Assembly: GCF_030123105.1 (NCBI RefSeq)
Contig: NZ_CP126095.1
Coordinates: 806,001-870,000 of the forward strand
Length of the DNA stretch: 64,000 bases
DNA from: Paenibacillus sp. G2S3
Lineage (GTDB): Bacteria > Bacillota > Bacilli > Paenibacillales > Paenibacillaceae
Reading direction: 5' to 3'
Shown: positions 16,707-26,053 of the stretch, one piece after another
How the letters are laid out: each line of letters begins with the position of its first letter
Position numbering within the stretch: position 1 is the first letter of the stretch
Made by a program: the position numbers and the translations under genes
Notes under the pieces: model-generated
Databases searched by the model: none
What the model saw: only the letters and a program-made list of their open reading frames with translations
What the model was told of the DNA's origin: nothing

Positions 16707-18623
16707 ATGAAAATTAAGAAAACATTATCCGTTGCATTATGTGTAGCAGCAGTCGCATCTTTCTCATCTCAAGCAATGGCCAATCCTGTCACAACGCCAA
16801 CCAGTTCAACCGTAGCATCATCCACTAATCAAGTTGGACAAAAATTTACACTAGCTGGTGTTAAAACGAACGCCAATACAGTATTGATAGCAACAAGCAC
16901 GGTTGATCTTGATTTGGATGGCGTGAAGGACACTTTATATCTCATCGGTGACAAAAATGAATCTCCTGATTTCGACAACATTAATCTCATCGTTGTAAAC
17001 GGCAAAACAAACAAAGTGTTAAACGCAGGGATTAAAGACTTTGGTGGTTTGAACGCGAAAATCAGCTATGTGAGTGATTTCAATAATGACCATGCACTTG
17101 ATGTGATGATTACTGCGTACTCCGGTGGTAACCAAGGTTCTACCAATGCTAGAATCGTAACTTTCAAGAATGATACCCCTTCTATTATTCTGGGTGGGGA
17201 TTTGAAGGTAAAAGGCGAACGTGCATTATTCAGAACATTAGAAGCAGTCGATGTGGAAAATGATGGCGTGAACGAACTGCTTGGAATCAGAATCCTCCAT
17301 GGTGAAGCTACTTCAGTGGTAAAAGGCTATGAAAAAGTATGGTTTGCGTACAAAAACGGCGAATTCCAAGTTAGCAAAACAGAAACTACTAAAGAAGACC
17401 CATTTAAACAACCTGCACTTGGTGAACTGACTGTTGGCCAACCTTTCGCATTGCAAGGTGTTAACACAACAGATAAGACTGTTCTTATCAGAAAACAAGT
17501 TAACGATGTTAATAAAGACGGTGTCCAAGATAAAATCTATCTGATCGGTGACAAAGCAGATGAGCTTGGTTATGTAAGCAACATCAACCTGGTTGTTGTC
17601 GATGGCAAAACAAACACATTGAAGGATGCAAAAATCAGCGGTTTCGATGGCTTTAAACCAGAAATTCAATGGATTGGTGATTTCAACGGGGACAAAGCAA
17701 ATGATGTAATGTTTACAGCATTCTCCGGTGGTAACAATGGTACAACAGATGCTTACATATTGTCTTTCACAGGTGATAAGGTACAACCACTTTTGAGTGT
17801 AAAACCTGTTGTGGATGGTAAACCAGCATTTTTCAATACTTTAGAGCAAGTAGATCTTAATAAAGATGGTGTATATGATCTGGTAGGGACTAGAAAAATT
17901 CGCGGTGACGCTGAAGCTATAGTTCTAGGTGAGGAAAAAACAACATTCACATTCAAAGACGGTGCTTTCAAGGTTGTGGGTACAGAAACCATTAAATCCG
18001 ATAGCAAACCAGCGACTACACCATCAACTACAACAAGTGATTTCACCGTTGGCAAACGTTTTGAGCTTAAGGGGATTACAACAACAGCAAAAACAATCCT
18101 GCTTGCGAAACAACAAGTGGATGTAACTGGTAATGATGTTGCGGATAATGTCTTACTGATTGGTAACAAGGATGCCGCAAATGGTGGACTGGTTACAGAT
18201 ATCAACATCATCGTTATTGAAGGAAAAACTAAAAAAGTGATCAACAGTAATCTCAAAGGCTTCACGGGTTACCAGCCAAAAATTAACTTCGTTGGAGATT
18301 TCAACGGAGATAAATCTAAAGATGTCATGATTACTGTATACTCTGGCGGTAACAACGGCAGCACTAATGCTTACGTAGTATCCTTCAAAGATAGTGGTGT
18401 GAAAGTTCTTCTTAACGAGTACGTGAAAGTGAATGGCAAACGTTCACTCTACAATACAATGAAAGCATCTGATGTAGATAAAAATGGAGTCTATGAGATT
18501 GTTGCAACAAAAACGATTCATGGTGAAGCTACTTCCGTAATTAAAGGCGAAGAAACCGCTGTTCTTGCTTACAAAAATGGAGCATTTCAAGTTCGTTCGA
18601 CAACTATGAAGAATTCGAAATAA
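16707..18623 (+). CDS. Secreted protein with three tandem FG-GAP/VCBS-like modules
   Basis: 638 residues. Signal peptide 1-25 (MKIKKTLSVALCVAAVASFS, cleavage after SQAMA). Three homologous modules of about 200 residues begin at V43, V243 and V448. Each has an opening VGQ-F-L-GV segment, an acidic metal-loop motif (DLDLDGVKD, DVNKDGVQD, DVTGNDVAD), LIGDK or LIGNK, a second loop (DFNNDHALDVM, DFNGDKANDVM, DFNGDKSKDVM) followed by YSGGN or FSGGN and GSTNA or GTTDA, and a third loop (DVENDGV, DLNKDGV, DVDKNGV). The loops look like calcium-binding FG-GAP/VCBS blades. No cell-wall anchor or catalytic motif is seen. A released or loosely wall-bound structural or adhesive protein is the best guess. 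Confidence 0.75.
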   Translation: MKIKKTLSVALCVAAVASFSSQAMANPVTTPTSSTVASSTNQVGQKFTLAGVKTNANTVLIATSTVDLDLDGVKDTLYLIGDKNESPDFDNINLIVVNGKTNKVLNAGIKDFGGLNAKISYVSDFNNDHALDVMITAYSGGNQGSTNARIVTFKNDTPSIILGGDLKVKGERALFRTLEAVDVENDGVNELLGIRILHGEATSVVKGYEKVWFAYKNGEFQVSKTETTKEDPFKQPALGELTVGQPFALQGVNTTDKTVLIRKQVNDVNKDGVQDKIYLIGDKADELGYVSNINLVVVDGKTNTLKDAKISGFDGFKPEIQWIGDFNGDKANDVMFTAFSGGNNGTTDAYILSFTGDKVQPLLSVKPVVDGKPAFFNTLEQVDLNKDGVYDLVGTRKIRGDAEAIVLGEEKTTFTFKDGAFKVVGTETIKSDSKPATTPSTTTSDFTVGKRFELKGITTTAKTILLAKQQVDVTGNDVADNVLLIGNKDAANGGLVTDINIIVIEGKTKKVINSNLKGFTGYQPKINFVGDFNGDKSKDVMITVYSGGNNGSTNAYVVSFKDSGVKVLLNEYVKVNGKRSLYNTMKASDVDKNGVYEIVATKTIHGEATSVIKGEETAVLAYKNGAFQVRSTTMKNSK

Positions 18624-18646
18624 TCTTATAGCAAAAACCTAATTGT

Positions 18647-18700
18647 GAGGGAGTCTCCTAGTAGCCATAAAAAAGTGGCTACCGGGGGACTCTCTTTTTT
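18647..18700 (+). terminator. Terminator after the triple-repeat gene
   Basis: Long stem: GAGTCTCC and GTAGCCA on the left pair with TGGCTAC and GGGACTC on the right, followed by TTTTTT. Confidence 0.85.
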
Positions 18701-18738
18701 GGAGTTGGATTGACTTGTGCTCTTGGTGAGAACGCCTA

Positions 18739-18798
18739 AAACTAAACTCTCCCTTGCTCAATGAGCTATCCGGATTCATTATTAAATTACAAAATGAC
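18739..18798 (+). repeat. 60-bp repeat, copy 1
   Basis: Begins AACTAAACTCTCCCTTGCT (identical in copy 2 at 27065) and ends ATTCATTATTAAATTAC followed by AAAATGA; the middle is less conserved. It lies just upstream of the MBL gene. Function unknown. Confidence 0.5.
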
Positions 18799-18828
18799 CC
18801 GCTGTTCTAAAGGAGAGAAAACAATCTT

Positions 18829-19551
18829 ATGGAACTGAAAAAAATAAATGAATCTATTTATTATTCAGAAAATGTTAGAGAAACAGACAGACCTGTTTTG
18901 GGATATGTTGTAGGTGAGAACTTTTCAATTATGATTGATTGTGGCAATTCAAAATCGCATTTTGATGCCTTTATAAAGGGTTTGGATGATCACAATCTAC
19001 CACGTCCCAAATATGCTTTGATTACGCACTGGCATTGGGATCATACCTTTGGCATGCATGCTTTTGAGGGGGAATCCATAGTATCTTCAGCAACGAATGA
19101 GGTACTAAAACGATTGAAAGCGTGGAAATGGGATGAAGAGTCCGTTGTAAAACGTTTAGAGACAAAAGAAGAAATAGAATTCGCCTATAACTGTATGAAA
19201 AAAGAATATGATACGTTCGATAAGATTTCGGTCAGCACAGGATCGATTATTTTCGAGGATTCTTTAACATTGGATTTAGGGGGCATCACTTGCCAAATCC
19301 TCAAGGTAGGAGGGCCGCATGAAGCAGACTCTTGTGTTGTATATGTTAAAGAAGCGGAGGTTTTATTTGCAGGTGATGCACATAGTGGAGATTATTATCA
19401 TGGAGAAGGTAAAATTGATCCCATAAAAATGAAGGAATATGTTGAGTTTTTAAAAAATCTTTCATTCACTACGTATATCCCAGGGCACGACGCCCCTATG
19501 AGCAAGGAGCAAATCATTCATGTGTTAAGTAGATTTTGTGAAGTGAAGTAA
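18829..19551 (+). CDS. MBL-fold metallo-hydrolase
   Basis: 240 residues. The metal-binding motif HWHWDH (H67, H69, D71, H72) is followed by later ligands GGPHEADS, AGDAHSGD and PGHDAP, completing a dinuclear metallo-beta-lactamase-like site. Cytosolic, no signal peptide. The family covers glyoxalase II, lactonases and other hydrolases; the substrate is not evident. It is a single gene converging on the AraC gene. AAAGGAG lies upstream at a long spacing. Confidence 0.85.
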   Translation: MELKKINESIYYSENVRETDRPVLGYVVGENFSIMIDCGNSKSHFDAFIKGLDDHNLPRPKYALITHWHWDHTFGMHAFEGESIVSSATNEVLKRLKAWKWDEESVVKRLETKEEIEFAYNCMKKEYDTFDKISVSTGSIIFEDSLTLDLGGITCQILKVGGPHEADSCVVYVKEAEVLFAGDAHSGDYYHGEGKIDPIKMKEYVEFLKNLSFTTYIPGHDAPMSKEQIIHVLSRFCEVK

Positions 19552-19568
19552 ACAGGGACTCCCTTTCC

Positions 19569-20510
19569 CTATACCCACCCCGTAAACTCCAATATAGATG
19601 CTTTTGCAGATTGGGCTTCGGAATGTGCGGCTTTACGCCATTGTTTGGGAGATTCGCCCATAAGCTTGGAGAAACATCGGTTGAAGCTGGAAATGGACTG
19701 AAAGCCGACTTGTTCAGAGATGGAGAGGATGGAAGCATCCGTGCTTTTTAACTGCTTGCAGGCCTCTTCAATGCGGGTACTGTTTAGGAAATCTAGAGGT
19801 GCGGTCCCCATGATCTCATGGAATTTTCTGCGAAAATGAGTGGTGCTTAGATGGCACAGATCAGCCAGATCATCAATGGTGATAGGTGTCATATAGTTTT
19901 TGGTGATGTACTCCAGAACCGGAGAGATGACAAAATCACCTTTCAGGTTATGCTCTATTTCTTGCTCTGCCAAAGGTTCATTCCGGGAATGGATTCTAAG
20001 CAGTTCTATATAAAGGGATAATAATAAGCCGTAGGCGCTTTCCTGATAGTAAGGATTTTTGTGCTTCAATTCCTCTACGACCGATGTCGCAAGGGTATAA
20101 ACCTTGGGATGTTCCTCCTTGTTCAAAATACAATTCATTCCCTTGATCGCCCACAAATTTGGCTCGAAGTCACTATAAGCGCTTTTGAATGAATGCTGAA
20201 AAAGGTCCTCTGGCGAAAAAAAGATATAAGACCAAAGACTAGCTTCATTTGGCGAACTATACGTGGTATGAGGCAGATACCTAGGGATGAAGGTCACATC
20301 TCCGGCTTTAAAGGGTACGGATTCACCTTTGATCTCCATGATGCCGCTATCCGAATGACAAATGCCAATCTCTAAATGGTTATGGAAATGGAGATGTTCA
20401 CTTTTGATATCGGAAATCTTCCAACGTTCACCGCTTAACAGTAGAATAGGGAAGTTTATCGGCAAGCTGTAGTGGCGGTATTCAATGACGGGCTTCTTTT
20501 TTCTGGGCAT
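19569..20510 (-). CDS. AraC-family transcriptional regulator
   Basis: 313 residues. An N-terminal cupin-like sensor domain (HLHFHNHLEIGICHSDSGIM and FIPRYLPHTT) precedes a double helix-turn-helix near 215-300 (ITIDDLADLCHLSTTHFRRK and ILSISEQVGFQSISSFNRCF, ending ESPKQW). It is divergent from the GH105/GH112 operon, so it probably activates that operon on sensing a rhamnogalacturonan-derived sugar. Confidence 0.88.
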   Translation of the reverse strand: MPRKKKPVIEYRHYSLPINFPILLLSGERWKISDIKSEHLHFHNHLEIGICHSDSGIMEIKGESVPFKAGDVTFIPRYLPHTTYSSPNEASLWSYIFFSPEDLFQHSFKSAYSDFEPNLWAIKGMNCILNKEEHPKVYTLATSVVEELKHKNPYYQESAYGLLLSLYIELLRIHSRNEPLAEQEIEHNLKGDFVISPVLEYITKNYMTPITIDDLADLCHLSTTHFRRKFHEIMGTAPLDFLNSTRIEEACKQLKSTDASILSISEQVGFQSISSFNRCFSKLMGESPKQWRKAAHSEAQSAKASILEFTGWV

Positions 20511-20639
20511 ATTCTCAATACTCCCATTCTTATTACGTAGGTTGAGTAGATTATAGGTTAAAGTGATTTCAAGTTCAACAATATAGATGTACTTTACAAC
20601 TTGAGGAAAGGGAAAGAAGCGGTGGAGGGGAATTTTGGA

Positions 20640-20752
20640 ACTGTAGGAGCGTTAGCGTCCGCCTTTGTCTCCGGATTTCAACCGCTAATAGCGGTACAAA
20701 TCAAGAAATCTGGAGACAACAGCGGCCGGAAGTCCAACATTCCCCGGAATTG
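20640..20752. repeat. Long imperfect palindrome, likely dispersed repeat
   Basis: TGTCTCCGGATTTC (20666-20679) pairs with GAAATCTGGAGACA (20705-20718) with one wobble, enclosing an inner CCGCTAATAGCGG hairpin. It is flanked by GC-rich runs unlike the AT-rich surroundings, as in mobile or REP-type intergenic repeats. It sits between the divergent AraC and GH105 genes and lacks a T tract, so it is not a simple terminator. Confidence 0.55.
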
Positions 20753-20844
20753 CGACTGACCCTGTACTCTTAATGGTTGAAATTGCACAGTTTAGTTATG
20801 AATATGCTTAGAATCAGACCATTTTACTCCTTACAATAGAGTTA

Positions 20845-20857
20845 GTAAAGCGTTTAC
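20845..20857 (+). promoter_or_regulatory. cre-like operator
   Basis: GTAAAGCGTTTAC is a perfect palindrome around its centre and fits 12 of 14 cre positions. It lies about 60 bases before the GH105 start, where CcpA or another LacI-type repressor could block transcription when preferred sugars are present. Confidence 0.55.
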
Positions 20858-20915
20858 ATAGGACGGACAGCTCTCAGCGCCAATGGGGGCGTGTGCGAAA
20901 GAGAGGAGAATCAAG

Positions 20916-21935
20916 ATGCTTCAATTAACTTATGACAGAGAAGAGATTCTAAGCGTCATCGACAAAGTAGTTAGAAAAACAATGACGATGGATTTAACAT
21001 GGGACTGGCCTTGTGGTGTGGCTTATTATGGGGTATCCAGAGCTTATAAAACGACAGGTAATAAAGAGTATCTGGATATGCTTGTCGAGTGGGCAGATGA
21101 ATATATCGAGCTGGGCCTGCCGGACTGGACGGTAAACACCTGTGCCATGGGCCATATGCTGATCACCTTGTATGAAGAAACAGGCAATCAGAAATATTGG
21201 GATATTGTAATGAGCAAGGTGGATTATCTGCAGAACCATGCGCTCAGATTCGGAGATCATGTGTTGCAGCATACCGTATCCGTCTCTAATGATTTTCCAG
21301 AGCAGGCATGGGCAGATACATTGTTTATGGCGGCATTTTTTCTGCTCCGTGTTGGAAGCAAATTAAACGATCAGGAAATGATCCAAGATGCCTTGAATCA
21401 ATATTACTGGCATATTAAATATCTGCAAGACCCTAGCAGCGGCCTCTGGTACCATGGCTACAATAATGTGAAGCAGGATCACATGTCCGGATTATATTGG
21501 GGTAGAGCAAATGCTTGGGGCGCATATACCATGTCGCAAGTCAAAAAGCTTTTGAAGGAATGGTATTTGTATCCGCAGTGTATGGACGTGGAGTGTTCGC
21601 TGCGCGATCAATTGGCGGCACTTAAGCTTGTGCAAACGGAGAACGGCCTGTGGCGGACCGTACTGGATGACGAAGAATCCTATGAAGAAGTATCTGCCTC
21701 TTGTGGGATAGCGGCTGCAATGATCAATAACGGCAATCCGCTGCATACCAAATATGTGCAAAAGGCCCTGAAGGGTGTCCTAAGCAATATCAGCGAGGAT
21801 GGACGTGTACTGGGAGTATCGGGCGGAACAGCGGTTATGAAGGACCGGGAAGGCTATCGCAATATTCCAAAAGACTGGATTCAAGGCTGGGGCCAAGGCT
21901 TAGCACTGTCTTTTCTGTCCGATATGCTTAAATAG
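20916..21935 (+). CDS. GH105 unsaturated rhamnogalacturonyl hydrolase
   Basis: 339 residues from ATG 20916, which follows GAGAGGAG; earlier in-frame starts lack a site. The (alpha/alpha)6 barrel of GH88/105 is seen in TWDWPCGVAYYGVSRAYKTT, QAWADTLFMAAFFLLRVG (the Asp at about residue 134 is the likely general acid/base), GLWYHGYNN, LYWGRANAWGAYTMSQ, SASCGIAAAM and QGWGQGLALSF. These enzymes remove the unsaturated galacturonic residue from rhamnogalacturonan oligomers. No signal peptide, so it acts in the cytosol. It is followed after 12 bases by a GH112 phosphorylase, the two forming a small sugar-processing operon. Confidence 0.88.
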   Translation: MLQLTYDREEILSVIDKVVRKTMTMDLTWDWPCGVAYYGVSRAYKTTGNKEYLDMLVEWADEYIELGLPDWTVNTCAMGHMLITLYEETGNQKYWDIVMSKVDYLQNHALRFGDHVLQHTVSVSNDFPEQAWADTLFMAAFFLLRVGSKLNDQEMIQDALNQYYWHIKYLQDPSSGLWYHGYNNVKQDHMSGLYWGRANAWGAYTMSQVKKLLKEWYLYPQCMDVECSLRDQLAALKLVQTENGLWRTVLDDEESYEEVSASCGIAAAMINNGNPLHTKYVQKALKGVLSNISEDGRVLGVSGGTAVMKDREGYRNIPKDWIQGWGQGLALSFLSDMLK

Positions 21936-21947
21936 GAGGGATCCAAG

Positions 21948-24110
21948 TTGTCCAAGCAAACAACGGGGGCCTTTACACTACCGGGCGAATCCGGTTATGA
22001 GGCACTGACCTTAGAGTTAGCTGAACGGTGGGGTGCCGATGTCATCCGTGACAGTGACGGTACACAGTTGTCCGATGAGATTATCAACGCAGGATACGGC
22101 ATTTATTCTACAATCTGTATCATCAGAGATCATAACGAATGGGCTTCTCAAAACCCTGATAAGCTACAGCAGAGCTTTTTAATAACCAATCCTAAGGTAG
22201 CGGTCGAAGATTATTTATCGATCTATTTAATGGAAGATTTTTTCGCTGAACAATTCCGAGTGAATGACTCCAAAGAGGCGTTTAAATACTGGCAGGTTTT
22301 TGACCGAACGACCGGCAATGAGATTCCAAAGGAACAGTGGAATTATGAACGGGAATCAGGAAATGTAGTCATTACTGGAATTGCGCCTTGGCACAAATAT
22401 ACGGTCAGCTTCATGGTCTACCGGATTTGGGAAGAGATCTCCATGTACAATCACACCACGAATCACTGGGAAAAAGAACATCTGATGCAGATTGACCCCA
22501 TCTATGTTGAAACGCAAAAGTATCTGCTCAACTGGATCGAAGATTGGTGTCAGCATCATAAGGAAACAACGGTTGTTCGGTTTACATCCCTATTTTATAA
22601 TTTCGCCTGGATCTGGGGCAGCAATGAGCGTAACCGCCATTTGTTCTCGGACTGGGGTTCATATGATTTTACCGTAAGCGCTAGAGCACTTGATCTGTTT
22701 GCTCAAAAATATGGGTATTCGCTCACGGCCGAGGATTTTGTGAATGGTGGAAAATATCGTGTCAGTCATATCCCGGCGCAGCAGCGCAAGCTGGACTGGA
22801 TGGCATTTATCAATGATTTTGTCATCGAATTTAGTAAGAAATTAATTGATATTGTGCATGGACACGACAAGCTGGCATATGTCTTCTATGATGACAGTTG
22901 GGTTGGCATGGAGCCTTACAATGATCGTTTCGAGGAGTTTGGCTTCGACGGGATGATTAAATGTGTGTTCTCAGGGTTCGAGGCAAGAATGTGTTCAGGT
23001 GTAAAAGTAGATACCCATGAGATTCGGCTGCATCCCTACTTATTTCCGGTTGGGTTAGGTGGACTGCCTACCTTTAAGGAGGGAGGGAACCCTACATTAG
23101 ATGCCAAAAAATATTGGATTAATATCCGGCGTGCTCTACTCAGAGAGCCTATAGATCGAATTGGATTGGGCGGATATTTGCATCTTGTAGAGCCTTATCC
23201 GGATTTTTGTGATTATATCGAAAAGATTGCGGGTGAATTCAGAGAAATTAAAGAGCTGCATCATAAAGGTAAACCGTATCATATAAAGACGAAGGTAGCC
23301 ATTCTGCACGCTTGGGGTAAATTGAGATCGTGGACCTTGTCCGGGCATTTCCATGAAACGTATATGCATGATTTGATTCATATCAACGAGGCTTTATCCG
23401 GATTGCCGATTCAAGTACAGTTCATTGATTTTGAGGATATCCGTCAGGGAATTTTAAAAGATTATGATGTGGTGATCAATGCCGGATCTGCTGGTTCAGC
23501 ATGGAGTGGTGGAGAACACTGGAGGGACAACAAGTGCGTGGATCTACTGACAAAATGGGTCTATGAAGGTGGTACTTTTATAGGTGTGAATCAGCCTTCG
23601 GCGCTTGAAGGGTATGACAGCTTTTTCAGAATGGCACATGTGCTCGGTCTGGATGAAGATACAGGCTCCAGAGTAGCGCATGGAAAATGGACATATGAAG
23701 TGAAGGATGAGTTTGGTTTAGTGCCTGCTGGGGCTAGCATAACACCCAAAAATAACATTTATCTTACCGATGGAGCAGCAGCGGTTGTGAATGAAACGGA
23801 TGGGCTGATCACTCTATCCACGCATGACTTTGGTAAAGGAAAGGGGATCTACCTTCCTTCTTTCACATTCAGTTTTGAAAATACAAGGTTGCTGCTGAAT
23901 TTGATTCGGTTTGCGGGTAATGAGTTCACGGAGACCAAGTACATTACGGATAACTTATATACAGAGTGTGCTTATTATCCAGAAAGCAAAATCCTCGTGA
24001 TGATTAACAATAGCGATCAGCTTCAAAAAACTACGATTCATACGGAATATGGACAGCAAACCCTGGAATTAGATCCTTTTGACACGATGATTAAAATGAT
24101 TGGGGATTAA
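21948..24110 (+). CDS. GH112 phosphorylase, probably galactosyl-1,4-L-rhamnose phosphorylase
   Basis: 720 residues, the usual length for GH112. TTG start at 21948 after GGAGGG. The barrel has TVVRFTSLFYNFAWIWGS, HLFSDWGSYDFTVSARALDL, AYVFYDDSWVGMEPY, EIRLHPYLFPVGLGG and RIGLGGYLHLVEPYP, typical of beta-galactoside phosphorylases; a Rossmann-like domain follows (AILHAWGKLRSW, VVINAGSAGSAWSGG). The family splits beta-1,3-galactosyl-HexNAc or beta-1,4-galactosyl-rhamnose with phosphate to give galactose 1-phosphate. The GH105 partner favours the rhamnose-type activity; that is inference, since the subsite residues were not compared. Cytosolic. Confidence 0.85.
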   Translation: MSKQTTGAFTLPGESGYEALTLELAERWGADVIRDSDGTQLSDEIINAGYGIYSTICIIRDHNEWASQNPDKLQQSFLITNPKVAVEDYLSIYLMEDFFAEQFRVNDSKEAFKYWQVFDRTTGNEIPKEQWNYERESGNVVITGIAPWHKYTVSFMVYRIWEEISMYNHTTNHWEKEHLMQIDPIYVETQKYLLNWIEDWCQHHKETTVVRFTSLFYNFAWIWGSNERNRHLFSDWGSYDFTVSARALDLFAQKYGYSLTAEDFVNGGKYRVSHIPAQQRKLDWMAFINDFVIEFSKKLIDIVHGHDKLAYVFYDDSWVGMEPYNDRFEEFGFDGMIKCVFSGFEARMCSGVKVDTHEIRLHPYLFPVGLGGLPTFKEGGNPTLDAKKYWINIRRALLREPIDRIGLGGYLHLVEPYPDFCDYIEKIAGEFREIKELHHKGKPYHIKTKVAILHAWGKLRSWTLSGHFHETYMHDLIHINEALSGLPIQVQFIDFEDIRQGILKDYDVVINAGSAGSAWSGGEHWRDNKCVDLLTKWVYEGGTFIGVNQPSALEGYDSFFRMAHVLGLDEDTGSRVAHGKWTYEVKDEFGLVPAGASITPKNNIYLTDGAAAVVNETDGLITLSTHDFGKGKGIYLPSFTFSFENTRLLLNLIRFAGNEFTETKYITDNLYTECAYYPESKILVMINNSDQLQKTTIHTEYGQQTLELDPFDTMIKMIGD

Positions 24111-24155
24111 TAATATCGGCATAGGAACGGAAAAACCATTCATGGTTATAACATT

Positions 24156-24199
24156 TAAAAGCTCAAGCTGCGGCTAACCTGCCGATGCTTGAGCTTTTT
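24156..24199. terminator. Terminator of the GH105/GH112 operon
   Basis: AAAAGCTCAAGC pairs with GCTTGAGCTTTT, followed by T; it can also act on the convergent flagellin gene. Confidence 0.85.
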
Positions 24200-24247
24200 G
24201 CTGTAAAGCGAATATGCTATACGTTGAGTTTGCAGTCTATTTTAATA

Positions 24248-26053
24248 CTAATTTAGGAGTTGCAATACAGCTTGAGGATTCTGATTTGCTTGTGCCAGCA
24301 TTGCTTGGGCAGCTTGAGTTAATATGTTGGTTTTTGTGAAATTCATCATTTCTTTAGCTATGTCCGCATCACGGATACGTGATTCTGCCGAAGCTAAGTT
24401 CTCTGCAGAGTTTTTCACATTGTTCAATGTGTGCTCCATACGGTTTTGTAATGCACCATACATCCCTCTATAGTTTATTACTTTTCCTATGGCTTTATCT
24501 ATTTGAGCTAATGTCTTATCAGGTATACCGGGTGGCAATATTCCCATATTTGCAATGCCCAATCCTTGAGAGGTTACATTGAACAGGGGGATGATGATTG
24601 TTTGATTATGATTAGCCCCTGCTTGAATATCGAGACTTGGTGGAACATAGTCAATATCCTTTATATCCGTTTTCACTGTTGTTTCAATATGCTTAGTTTC
24701 TACTAGTTCATGTGTTAGTTCAAATACATCAAGATTTAATGAAAACGGACCATAATTGAAGCCCAATGTTACACTCGTACCAGAGGGTATAGTGAGTTGC
24801 CAATCAAAATTTATTTGTGGTTGACCTGCTGCCGGATTATTAATCGTAAGCTCTGTAGGCGCCAGAAATCCAAGTGAATCATCAAATTTTAAGCCAGCGT
24901 TGGCATCTGATCCCGTTAGGTTAAATGAACTTCCTGAAGGTGGATTTATTATGGTATTTCCGGTAGCTAACGGATTTCCTCCTGCATCAGTGATAACTGA
25001 ATTTATTGGAGGGGCGATTATATTATCTAGTTTAATATTGGCATCGGTTGGATCCATATTATTAATTACATATTTGATTTCCATGGAGTTATCAGCCAGT
25101 ACAGTCCTATGTCTCATAATTGATAGGTTTGTGCCGGGGAACCACATATGATCCCAGGCAGGATCTGATCCTGAACCACTGCGAGATGTATACTCGATGG
25201 GTCTGAAACTTCCATTAACTTCAATATTTTCGTGCATTGAACCGTATACATCACCAAGATCTTTGGGTCCAAAACTGGTTTTATTCATTCCAACAGAGAA
25301 CCAGTAGGCAGGTGTAGCATATTGTGGATCGTTTGATGCTGTTAACGTTTCATAAACAGTATTATTTATGTCCGTCTTAGTTGTTGTTTCAATATCAATA
25401 TTATATTCATTATAGCCTGCTCTTCCATCTGGAGAGGCGATTGGAGAAATATTATTGGTATTTGAATATGTATTGGTCGTTACTGATGTATCTGAACTAC
25501 TAATTACATGTCTTGTTTCTGCTGATGTTCCTTGAGGTTTGTAGACTATACTGTTAGTTACTCTAGTAGTTGGTGGCGGGTCACTGATAGTATAGGCTGT
25601 ATTACTGCTCGATCGATCAGCAAGTATCGTATAATCATCTCTAGCCAACAAGTTAATTGAATTAAATTCTGTTCTCCTTGAAAGGCTGTCTATTTCTTGG
25701 GTAAGTTGTTGTATTTCAGCCTCAATCTGTTGCCTGTCGTTATCCGTATTCGTATCATTTAGACCCTGAATAATCAATTCCCTTTGTCTTTGTAATATAT
25801 CATTTATCTCTTGTAGGCCGCCCTCTGCTGTTTGAAGGAGTGAAGCGCCGTCCTGTATATTTCTGGATGCCTGATCCAGTCCTCTAATTTGTCCCCTCAT
25901 TTTTTCAGATATTGACAATCCTGCAGCATCATCAGAAGCTTTATTGATGCGTAAGCCTGATGATAGATTTTCCATACTACTAGAACCAGCTTTAGCATTT
26001 TTCCGTAACAAGTTATTTGTATTTAGAGCAGACAAATTGTGCATTATTATCAT
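24248..26053 (-). CDS. Flagellin with large inserted domain
   Basis: 601 residues. The N-terminal D0/D1 region (1 to about 145) has MIIMHNLSALNTNNLLRKN, NLSSGLRINKASDDAAGLSI and QDGASLLQTAEGGL; the C-terminal D1/D0 region (about 505-601) has NRMEHTLNNVKNSAENLASA, SRIRDADIAKEMM and NQNPQAVLQLLN. Between them lie about 350 residues, rich in S, T, N and P and likely beta, bounded by two similar segments (IETTTKTDINNT near 219, IETTVKTDIKDI near 454). Standard flagellins of the group are near 270 residues, so this one carries a surface-exposed insertion. No other flagellar gene is near. The ATG at 26053 follows AGAGG. Confidence 0.9.
   Translation of the reverse strand: MIIMHNLSALNTNNLLRKNAKAGSSSMENLSSGLRINKASDDAAGLSISEKMRGQIRGLDQASRNIQDGASLLQTAEGGLQEINDILQRQRELIIQGLNDTNTDNDRQQIEAEIQQLTQEIDSLSRRTEFNSINLLARDDYTILADRSSSNTAYTISDPPPTTRVTNSIVYKPQGTSAETRHVISSSDTSVTTNTYSNTNNISPIASPDGRAGYNEYNIDIETTTKTDINNTVYETLTASNDPQYATPAYWFSVGMNKTSFGPKDLGDVYGSMHENIEVNGSFRPIEYTSRSGSGSDPAWDHMWFPGTNLSIMRHRTVLADNSMEIKYVINNMDPTDANIKLDNIIAPPINSVITDAGGNPLATGNTIINPPSGSSFNLTGSDANAGLKFDDSLGFLAPTELTINNPAAGQPQINFDWQLTIPSGTSVTLGFNYGPFSLNLDVFELTHELVETKHIETTVKTDIKDIDYVPPSLDIQAGANHNQTIIIPLFNVTSQGLGIANMGILPPGIPDKTLAQIDKAIGKVINYRGMYGALQNRMEHTLNNVKNSAENLASAESRIRDADIAKEMMNFTKTNILTQAAQAMLAQANQNPQAVLQLLN

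Noticed and set aside
24700..24720. Zinc protease site in the flagellin insert
   Set aside because: The segment reads THELVETKH, not HExxH, so it is not a flagellinolysin.
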